From an uncultured cyanobacterium (GTDB lineage: Bacteria > Cyanobacteriota > Cyanobacteriia > CACIAM-69d), in contig CALGDE010000148.1 of the NCBI GenBank assembly GCA_937883785.1, forward strand, positions 1-41,768: a DNA stretch of 41,768 nt. The letters run 5' to 3'. The notes beneath the pieces were generated by a model, which was not told the DNA's origin, made no database searches, and saw only the letters and a program-made list of their open reading frames with translations. Every line of letters begins with the position of its first letter. The stretch's first letter is position 1. Shown piece after piece: positions 35,275-41,768 of this stretch. The position numbers were made by a program, and so were the translations under genes.

Positions 35275-35931
35275 CTATCGCTCAAGCAGCTCAATCTCAA
35301 ACTCAAGATCGCTACCAATGCTCGAAAGCTGGGCAATCTTGCCGAGATCCGTGTTTGACCAGATCACACTGGTGTCAGTAGCTGAACCCTCATTATGATC
35401 ACCGTATTTCTTGGAGAATTCTGCAATCAATTCTTCAAAGGAATATTTGGTCTTGAGTTCAGTCTCAAATAGCAACTTCAGGGTGTGTAGGGTGCGCGGC
35501 TTGCCTTCCAACTCCAGGAAAAAGAGCTTGTATCCCTTCAAGCCGGGGATATCGCTCACCTCCACCGTACTAAAACCGAATTGGTCGATCGCCTTCGCTC
35601 CGGGCAGAACCCCCTCTGCCTCGTCTAAGCTCATTCCCTTTTTCAGCCCCACATCTGCCACAACTTTGGGAATCCATCCTTTGGTGTCGCTGCAACCCAG
35701 AATGGAACAGATTTCTGACGATTCAGCCACCTCAGCAGCGGGTTCCTCTCCATCCTTGGATTCCGCAGCCGCAGGAGCACTAGTTTCACTTACCTCACTT
35801 GAGTCTCCCGCCCCAGCCTTGGGATCGTCGGCGGGTTCCCCACAGCCCGTCAACACTGCGACTGGAAGGACAATTGCCATGAAAAACTTGAGGCTGTTGC
35901 GCCGAAGAGTTGATACTGCAGTGATTGCCAT
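35275..35931 (-). CDS. Putative lipoprotein, unknown function
   Basis: The 218-residue protein begins with a basic stretch and a lipobox LTGC (Cys30), so it should be lipid-anchored. Residues 31-72 are a Ala/Glu/Ser/Asp-rich linker. The folded domain (about 75-218) has a Cys pair (ICSILGC) and segments such as GLKKGMSLDEAEGVLPGAKAI, which look like a small alpha/beta domain related to lipoprotein families that recognise metals or peptidoglycan. I recognise no family. GGAAAG precedes the ATG. Confidence 0.78.
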   Translation of the reverse strand: MAITAVSTLRRNSLKFFMAIVLPVAVLTGCGEPADDPKAGAGDSSEVSETSAPAAAESKDGEEPAAEVAESSEICSILGCSDTKGWIPKVVADVGLKKGMSLDEAEGVLPGAKAIDQFGFSTVEVSDIPGLKGYKLFFLELEGKPRTLHTLKLLFETELKTKYSFEELIAEFSKKYGDHNEGSATDTSVIWSNTDLGKIAQLSSIGSDLEFEIELLER

Positions 35932-36135
35932 AGGATTCTTTCCAATATAATTTCATTTCGACCGTTATCTTGCCTGCAATAGGTACTGAGTGCAATGGGC
36001 AAAGGATCCAGGTAATTGTGAAATGGCGCTGCTAATTTAACTATGATCACTAGCTCAATCAACTGGTTGAAACAGCCTCAGAATACTCAAAGCTGCATAT
36101 AAAACTGCATTTATGCTGAAAGGGAAGAGCTTTTT

Positions 36136-37356
36136 GTGTGCCCTATGTCCCCAACTTTTGACGTTGTTTTAGTAGGAGCCACTGGGTTTGTGGGGCAAAT
36201 TGTTTGTGCCTATTTGCTGGACCATGCCCAAGTGGAAACCTTTTCCTGGGCGATCACCGGACGTTCTGTGGAAAAACTGAATCGTGTGCAAAGTCGCCTG
36301 GGAGAAAACCCGCCACCAGTCCTTATGGTAGACGTGACGGACGAGCAACAGGTGCGGGAACTGTGTGGGCAAACCAAGGTAGTGATTACGACGGTGGGAC
36401 CCTATGCGCTGTATGGCGAAACCCTGGTGAAAGTGTGTGCGGAAACGGGCACGGATTATTGCGATTTGACCGGGGAGGTGCAGTGGGTGCGGCGAATGCT
36501 GGATAAGTATGAGGCGATCGCCCAGCAGTCGGGGGCAAGAATTGTCCATTGTTGCGGCTTCGATTCAATCCCGTCGGACCTGGGCGTTTTTTATTTGCAG
36601 CAGCAGGCGAAGGCGCAATTCGGCGACTATTGCGATCGCGTAAAAATGCGATTGAAAGATGCCAGCGGAGGATTTTCGGGAGGCACCGCCGCAAGCCTCG
36701 TCAATATTGTGAAGGAAGCCGCCGCCGATTCTGCCCTGCGAGAAGCCCTACAAAATCCTCACATCTTGTGCGAAAACGGGACGAAAGAATTCGCCCATCC
36801 CCCGACGCTTATCCCGGTACAAATCGATAATGCGTTCGAAGAATGGGTGACGCCGTTTGTAATGGCGGGCGTTAATACTCCGGTGGTGCTGCGCTCCAAT
36901 AGCCTAGCGGATTGGGCATACGGCAACACGTTCCAGTACGACGAAGGAATGTTGGCGGGAACCAACGCGCCCGGTTTCCTCCAAGCCTACGGTTTAAAAT
37001 TTGCCCTCGATATATTCGGCATTGCAGCGGTGATCGCCCCCAGCCTACTGGAAAAAATCATCCCAGCCCCCGGCGAAGGTCCCAGCGAAGAATCCCAGGA
37101 AAACGGCTTTTACGACCTACGGTTTTGGGGAGAAACGGCGGCGGGCAAAACGATTACTGTGAAAGTTACGGGAGATCGCGATCCCGGCTATGGATCCACC
37201 GCCAAAATCCTGGCGCAAGCGGGCTTATGTTTGGCAAATAACGAAGAGAAAACTGGCGGCTTTTGGACTCCTGCCACCGCTTTTGGCACAATCCTAATCT
37301 CCCGTCTAACCCAATACGCAGGGCTTACGTTTGAAGTGTTGGAGTCGTCAAAATAG
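36136..37356 (+). CDS. Saccharopine-dehydrogenase-like / trans-acting enoyl reductase family protein
   Basis: The protein has 406 residues from the GTG at 36136, which has GGGAAGAG at good spacing; the ATG at 36145 gives 403. The N-terminal Rossmann fold is FDVVLVGATGFVGQIVCAYLL. TDYCDLTGEVQWVRRML and HCCGFDSIPSDLGVFYL are typical of this family, as is the SGGTAASLVNIV segment. Relatives act as reductases in lipid or polyketide synthesis in mycobacteria; the role in cyanobacteria is unknown. Its last 9 nt overlap the convergent photolyase gene. Confidence 0.88.
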   Translation: MCPMSPTFDVVLVGATGFVGQIVCAYLLDHAQVETFSWAITGRSVEKLNRVQSRLGENPPPVLMVDVTDEQQVRELCGQTKVVITTVGPYALYGETLVKVCAETGTDYCDLTGEVQWVRRMLDKYEAIAQQSGARIVHCCGFDSIPSDLGVFYLQQQAKAQFGDYCDRVKMRLKDASGGFSGGTAASLVNIVKEAAADSALREALQNPHILCENGTKEFAHPPTLIPVQIDNAFEEWVTPFVMAGVNTPVVLRSNSLADWAYGNTFQYDEGMLAGTNAPGFLQAYGLKFALDIFGIAAVIAPSLLEKIIPAPGEGPSEESQENGFYDLRFWGETAAGKTITVKVTGDRDPGYGSTAKILAQAGLCLANNEEKTGGFWTPATAFGTILISRLTQYAGLTFEVLESSK

Positions 37357-38922
37357 TTCCAATTGTTGATGTCGCGATCGCTCATATTCCTGTTGTTTGA
37401 ACTTCATATACCGCTCAATTACGCCCTTCACCTTTTGCGCCGCTTCAAACTCTTCCCCCTGCTCCGCTTTCAATCGCTGTCGCACAATCGCCCGCAATTC
37501 TGAAATTACTTTCCCATTAACTTTTCGCGTCTGTTTCCAGTCAATTATTTCATCAGGATAAGAACTTCTGTCCAAATATCGCTTCTGTTCAATTTCCGGC
37601 AAACTATAGCCCCGCAATTCCGGCACCCAATGGCGAATAAACTGTAAATTCGGGTCGCGATCTACCAAGTTTTTACTAGGATTGTAAATTCGAAAACTAT
37701 TGGAAAAAGGGTTGGTAATTCCCGCCTGCATTTGCCACTGCCAATGGTTAATCGCAATATCTCCATCCACCAAACAATCCATAAAATGCTCAGCGCCATG
37801 GTGCCAAGAAACGCCACAGTTAATCGTTAAAAACGTCACGCACATTGCCCGCGTCCGAAAGTTCATCCAGCCCATCGTCTTAAGCTGGCGCATACTGGCA
37901 TCAATAATTGGAAATCCCGTTTCCCCTTCTTTCCAAGCCTCGAATAATTCTGCCTTTTCCCCCTCCAACGGCTCCGACGAATACCAGTCGTCGTACTCGC
38001 GATAATAATTTTTCTCCCCAATATCAGGGCGGTAATATAAACGCTGAGTGAAAGAATCGTGCCATCGTAGGCGATCGCAATAGCTCTTTATGGAAAAATC
38101 AGCCTTCACTGCCCGAGGATGATCCTCATCCTCCAACTGTCTCAATCGTCGCTGCATTTCCTGATAAATAATCCGAGTGGAAATTGTGCCAAAAGTTAGA
38201 TGGGGAGATAAATGGGACGTGGATCCTTTTTGCGCTAACCAGGGCTGAGAAAGTCGCCAGTGGTATCCCCAGAAACGGCGATCGGCAAATGATCGCAACG
38301 TTTCATGGGCAGCAGTTTCGCCCCCACGAAAATCAATTCGCCGCAAATTCCAGAATCGCTTGTACTTATTAAAGAGTGTCGGAAAATCCACAATTGGCAG
38401 ATCTGAACTTTCCCAGCTGAGCTGCGCTGTTTTGATGCGTTTTGGCGCTGGAGCGATCGCCCCTTTTAAGTAACTCTTATGATCCTTTAGCCAAGTTTCC
38501 CAATTTATCTTTGGCTGCTGAATATAGTGGTTAGTGCCAATAAATAAATCTACATTTTGATCTTTGCAAAACTGTTTGATTTGGCGATCGCGATTAATAC
38601 CGTAGCGAACTTGTACGTCACGATTGAACAGCAATCTTAACTCATTATCTTTCTGGCTAAAGTAGTCAACTAATCGCTGAATAATATCAACGGAATTACC
38701 TTCAAGAAGATAAAGCTGGCTGCCTCGAACCCGTAAATTTCGATCTAAATCCAATAGCGATTGAAATAAGAAATTAATACGAACCGGCGTTAGCTGAGTA
38801 TTTTGATAAAACCATGGATCCACAACAAAAAAGGGCACGACCTGATCACCACAGTTAGCCGCCGCTGCCACACATTCGTTGTCCAGTAGGCGCAAATCCC
38901 GCCGAAACCACAGTAACTGCAT
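37348..38922 (-). CDS. Cryptochrome/photolyase-family flavoprotein
   Basis: The 524-residue protein has an N-terminal antenna domain (MQLLWFRRDLRLLDNE to about residue 130) and a C-terminal FAD domain (about 200-480). The FAD domain carries WRLSQPWLAQKGSTSHLSPHL, EGETGFPIIDASMRQL, WMNFRTRAMCVTFLT and NHWQWQMQAGITNP. The usual end of the FAD site is FRIYNPSKNLVDRDPNLQFI. The QMQAG and YNPxKN wording differs from class I CPD photolyases and from cry-DASH, pointing to another bacterial branch. It may repair UV lesions or sense blue light; which cannot be told. Confidence 0.92.
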   Translation of the reverse strand: MQLLWFRRDLRLLDNECVAAAANCGDQVVPFFVVDPWFYQNTQLTPVRINFLFQSLLDLDRNLRVRGSQLYLLEGNSVDIIQRLVDYFSQKDNELRLLFNRDVQVRYGINRDRQIKQFCKDQNVDLFIGTNHYIQQPKINWETWLKDHKSYLKGAIAPAPKRIKTAQLSWESSDLPIVDFPTLFNKYKRFWNLRRIDFRGGETAAHETLRSFADRRFWGYHWRLSQPWLAQKGSTSHLSPHLTFGTISTRIIYQEMQRRLRQLEDEDHPRAVKADFSIKSYCDRLRWHDSFTQRLYYRPDIGEKNYYREYDDWYSSEPLEGEKAELFEAWKEGETGFPIIDASMRQLKTMGWMNFRTRAMCVTFLTINCGVSWHHGAEHFMDCLVDGDIAINHWQWQMQAGITNPFSNSFRIYNPSKNLVDRDPNLQFIRHWVPELRGYSLPEIEQKRYLDRSSYPDEIIDWKQTRKVNGKVISELRAIVRQRLKAEQGEEFEAAQKVKGVIERYMKFKQQEYERSRHQQLELF

Positions 38923-39075
38923 AATCCGCAGATTTCACGCTCGAAGCTCTTTCTTGTTCTTCTGTATTCTAGATTTTTTCGACACAATTAGGGTGCCGCC
39001 TGTTTTTGACAGCAGCGCTGTAACTATAGGAGTCATCTACATTGGCTAGCTTAAAATTCGCCACGTCAACACAGT

Positions 39076-39101
39076 AAAAAAGTGGTCGGACAGCCAACCA
39101 C
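39076..39101 (-). terminator. Terminator of the CsbD-like gene
   Basis: On the minus strand GTGGTTGG-CTGT-CCGACCAC forms an 8-bp stem with one wobble, directly followed by T6. It lies 54 nt past the stop codon. Confidence 0.8.
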
Positions 39102-39154
39102 CATATATTGAAAAAGCCACAATCAAAGTATTTTCCGGACTCTTTCACTATAAA

Positions 39155-39562
39155 TTAATCGAAGAAGTTCTTGATAGAGTCAATGGCAGAACCAGCCTCT
39201 TCTTGCACTTCACCGCGCACTTCTTCGGTAGCTCGCTGAGTGCGACCAATATCTTCTTTCGCCCGCCCAATTACCTGGTTTGTACCACCTTCAATCTCAC
39301 TACTAATGTTGCCAATTGCCCGCTGAGTGGTACCAATATCCTTCTGGGCTTTCCCCTCAATACGCTTACTTGTTCCAGCCGCAATATTGTCAGCAACCGC
39401 CGCTGCTTTATCAGAGATACTAGAACTGTTTGTGCCTGCGATCGCCACATTTTCCGTCACGTTACACCAGGACATCACTGACAGCAAAATCCCCAACACT
39501 AAGGCTGCTCCTAATCGACGAATAGACTTAAATAAGTTGGAAATAAAATTAACTAAATTCAT
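39155..39562 (-). CDS. Exported or membrane-anchored CsbD-like repeat protein
   Basis: I choose the ATG at 39562 (MNLVNFISNLFKSIRR), giving 135 residues; the frame is open to 39586. A transmembrane or signal segment LGAALVLGILLSVMSWC occupies about residues 17-33. The remainder is hydrophilic and contains two related helical units, KAQKDIGTTQRAIGNI and RAKEDIGRTQRATEEV, resembling CsbD/YjbJ-type stress proteins. The role is unknown. It has its own terminator and is probably monocistronic. Confidence 0.7.
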   Translation of the reverse strand: MNLVNFISNLFKSIRRLGAALVLGILLSVMSWCNVTENVAIAGTNSSSISDKAAAVADNIAAGTSKRIEGKAQKDIGTTQRAIGNISSEIEGGTNQVIGRAKEDIGRTQRATEEVRGEVQEEAGSAIDSIKNFFD

Positions 39563-39714
39563 AAATAGGTTCCCTCTTCTGCTCATTTCACCATAAGAAT
39601 ACGGAAGTGCGGCAATGCAAACATGGCGCTAAAGTTTGAGACAATCCCTTCAAAAGATAGATATTACTCTAATAACTATTTGGATAGCACATACTAGAAA
39701 ATCAGAATTTCTCT

Positions 39715-41700
39715 TTATCCAAGACGTTGTCTTTTACCCCCCAGCTTCTGCGCAGCAGGTTCTTTTCGGACTGGCTGCCCAACAATTTTCTTGTTTCGGA
39801 ATCCATTAAATTCACTGCGCACAATCTTTCCCGAGTCCCAAGTTGTGTACCAATATACGAGCTGAGAAACACTCAAATAGCTATCAACAAAGCTTCCATT
39901 AGATCCGTTGTGGGTGTGATTACTCTCAACACTTACTTCTGCCAGATTATTGAGTCCAATCACCTCTTTTCCCTCTTGAATCCAACGACGAGTCCAAAAG
40001 TACAACAGGGCTCTTTGGAACCACTTAATAATTAGGCTGGCGTTGGGATTTTTAAGGTTATCTAACAACCAAGGAATTCGATCACCCCAAGAGAGAGATT
40101 TGGCAGGACTTCTGCTAATCCAATGAGTGGAATAATGGACATTATTTCTATGCCAATGGCGTTCTCGCTCAGGAAAGAAAGACTTGAAGATGGTATGTAA
40201 AAACGCCGTAGCAGTATCTGAATTAGATATTGCGCTTGCCGTTAGTTGAATTAAACTCTTGGGATGTTTTTGGTGATCGCTTTCGTAGGTCAACTGCAAA
40301 GCCGCACTAAAATGAATATCTCCTGTCAAAATCACAATACGATCGCGATTTCTAAATAAACTAGCTAGAAATTCAGCCCGTGTTTCCTCTTCTAAATTCC
40401 ACGAGTCTCCTACGTCAGCGTCAAACACACGCCCGAGGCGCTGGGAAAAACGCTGTGCGGTTCTCAATAACTCAAGGCTAAAAACATTCGTTGGTGCAAT
40501 CACAAAGGTCAAAAAGTTGTCGGGGCGATCGCTATTTTTGGGATCTAACATTGCCCCAAGCTGCTCTTCAAACGCGGAGGGACTTAACAACTGTGGAATT
40601 GCGTTACTGTCCCCCGCAGGATACCCTCGCTGGGTGCGGGTATCTAAGGCAATGACTTCATAGTTAGTCGTCTCTATTCGATAATGCCACTGAAGACAAG
40701 GAGAAGCATGGTACAAACAAAAGCAGTTGCCATCTCGTATAAACTTAGGCTGTTCAGATGAGTCAATGAACGGCAATCCTAACAGCTCATAAATATTTTT
40801 TGTGGCTTTGTGATTTGCTCCCCCTGACTGACTCCAGCGCTCTGTTTGAGTTATTAATTCTTCTCCTATTGTTCCCTTAGAAAACTGGTTTGGCGTGTTG
40901 CCCCATCCCTGAAATAGGGCGTAGGTAAGGAGAGCATTTCGCACCACCTGACGCCCTAGAAGCTTGCCGTAAACGCGATCGCACCAGGTTTTGTTTAAAT
41001 TCCAATCGTTGCTAACATCATGGTCATCAAAAATCATATAGGTGGCAATATTAGCTAAAGCCCGACGCACATACGGTTGGGACGCTTTAAACTGATGTAA
41101 ATTATTTACCTCTGCCGTCCACTTACGAGCTTCCTTTCCCTTTAGCCCCCGCTCAGAAGCAGTGGGAAAATCAATATCCCAACAACATTGGGACCAAGAG
41201 AGTAGATAAATAACGCAATATTCTTGAAAGCGAAAAAGGTGACTTTTGGACTTCTCCGGCGAGTTTTTTAAGGATGCGGTAAAGCCAGCTAAATCTCTGG
41301 CTAGTCGGGTGCGATCCTTGGGAAATTTATCTCCTTTTTGACGGATCAAAGGGTCAATGTCTAATGCATCAGTCCAGTCAAACAGACGATCGCAATTAAC
41401 CTGAATTCCCCACAGCAACGGCTGCGATAAATCATCACCGTAAATTTGATCTCCCGTCATAAAAAGCTGGTGGGGACGATCATCGGGGCGGTGCGCTGTT
41501 TCGGCGATCGCCAGGTCCAAAATTGGTAGTGCGTCCAGGTCGCGATCGCCAATTTGCCGACAGGAACCATGAAACAAACGCAGCTGATTAATATCCTTTG
41601 GTGGCAAGGAAAATGTAGGGTAACCGTGGGAAAAATAACTTACAGTGACCTCTGGAAAAGAATCAGAATTGAGAGCTTCTCTTAGGGATTTTTCTTGCAA
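39715..41700 (-). CDS. PhoD-like metallophosphatase, apparently lacking its N-terminal domain
   Basis: The frame encodes 661 residues from a TTG at 41700; TAG stops it at 41722. Metal-binding motifs of the PhoD family are visible: LFHGSCRQIG, FMTGDQIYGDD, MIFDDHDVSNDWN, VIALDTRTQRG and VILTGDIHFSAALQL. Relatives normally carry an additional ~100-200 residue N-terminal Ig/fibronectin-like domain before a SLRE...YPxFSLPPxDINQLRxFHGSC segment; here the ORF begins at that segment. No ATG is available, and the DNA upstream (41701-41768) is AT-rich with stops in all frames. It may be a 5'-truncated pseudogene or a shortened enzyme. Confidence 0.75.
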   Translation of the reverse strand: MQEKSLREALNSDSFPEVTVSYFSHGYPTFSLPPKDINQLRLFHGSCRQIGDRDLDALPILDLAIAETAHRPDDRPHQLFMTGDQIYGDDLSQPLLWGIQVNCDRLFDWTDALDIDPLIRQKGDKFPKDRTRLARDLAGFTASLKNSPEKSKSHLFRFQEYCVIYLLSWSQCCWDIDFPTASERGLKGKEARKWTAEVNNLHQFKASQPYVRRALANIATYMIFDDHDVSNDWNLNKTWCDRVYGKLLGRQVVRNALLTYALFQGWGNTPNQFSKGTIGEELITQTERWSQSGGANHKATKNIYELLGLPFIDSSEQPKFIRDGNCFCLYHASPCLQWHYRIETTNYEVIALDTRTQRGYPAGDSNAIPQLLSPSAFEEQLGAMLDPKNSDRPDNFLTFVIAPTNVFSLELLRTAQRFSQRLGRVFDADVGDSWNLEEETRAEFLASLFRNRDRIVILTGDIHFSAALQLTYESDHQKHPKSLIQLTASAISNSDTATAFLHTIFKSFFPERERHWHRNNVHYSTHWISRSPAKSLSWGDRIPWLLDNLKNPNASLIIKWFQRALLYFWTRRWIQEGKEVIGLNNLAEVSVESNHTHNGSNGSFVDSYLSVSQLVYWYTTWDSGKIVRSEFNGFRNKKIVGQPVRKEPAAQKLGGKRQRLG

Positions 41701-41768
41701 CGACGGCTCGTCGCTTAAGAGCTAATTTATAAAGTAAATCTTAATTAGCTAACCTGCGCATCATCAAG

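Noticed and set aside
35101-35358. 85-codon + strand ORF
   Set aside because: It runs antisense through the small membrane ORF, the hairpin and the end of the lipoprotein gene; its protein has no plausible features.

Overview
The window is cyanobacterial chromosomal DNA. The HIP1 octamer GCGATCGC recurs throughout, and cyanobacterial-type genes lie side by side: ndhB, a long-form ispH, trpC, a short group-2-like sigma factor, tandem HpsJ-like membrane proteins and a zinc-ribbon/kinase/WD40 protein. No rRNA, tRNA, CRISPR array, prophage or intact insertion sequence was recognised. The genus cannot be set from what is visible.

Layout. 1-2.8 kb: a + strand operon of a TPR/trypsin-like protease (cut by the window edge), a secreted protein with an FlgD-like Ig end, and a two-membrane-anchor beta-rich protein. 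2.9-9.8 kb: minus-strand SLC12-type transporter, DUF3352 protein, ispH and a 1-Cys peroxiredoxin. 10.2-13.3 kb: an EVE-domain protein, an FHA/zinc-ribbon protein and pgl. 13.9-15.7 kb: two tandem HpsJ-like paralogues. 15.9-23.8 kb: minus-strand kinase-WD40, rnc, a DUF1232 protein, gyrB and a SulP-STAS-cyclic-nucleotide-binding fusion. 24.1-27.7 kb: plus-strand trpC, a DUF4112 protein, a degenerate alpha/beta hydrolase and a sigma factor. 27.9-33.3 kb: alr and ndhB (divergent), then a large polytopic membrane protein. 33.4-35.0 kb: Uma2, HAD and GIY-YIG genes. 35.0-41.7 kb: a 43-residue small membrane protein, a lipoprotein, a saccharopine-dehydrogenase-like reductase, a photolyase/cryptochrome, a CsbD-like protein and a 5'-shortened PhoD-like phosphatase.

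Most genes are housekeeping or conserved cyanobacterial: isoprenoids (ispH), pentose phosphate pathway (pgl), tryptophan (trpC), cell wall (alr), NDH-1 electron transport (ndhB), DNA topology (gyrB) and RNA processing (rnc). The FHA protein and the zinc-ribbon kinase lie about 4 kb apart around the HpsJ pair and could form a phospho-signalling set; this is inference.

The most unusual signals are non-coding. (i) A family of imperfect inverted-repeat elements carries a GGGCGTGTCATCA-like end at four loci. (ii) Short tandem duplications with a 13-16 bp period occur in many intergenic gaps. (iii) A perfect 13-bp inverted repeat lies between the divergent sulP and trpC genes. (iv) A terminator-like hairpin lies directly in front of the sigma factor. 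Among proteins, the hydrolase lacking its nucleophile serine and the uncharacterised protease operon deserve attention. No complete new system could be proven from sequence reading alone.
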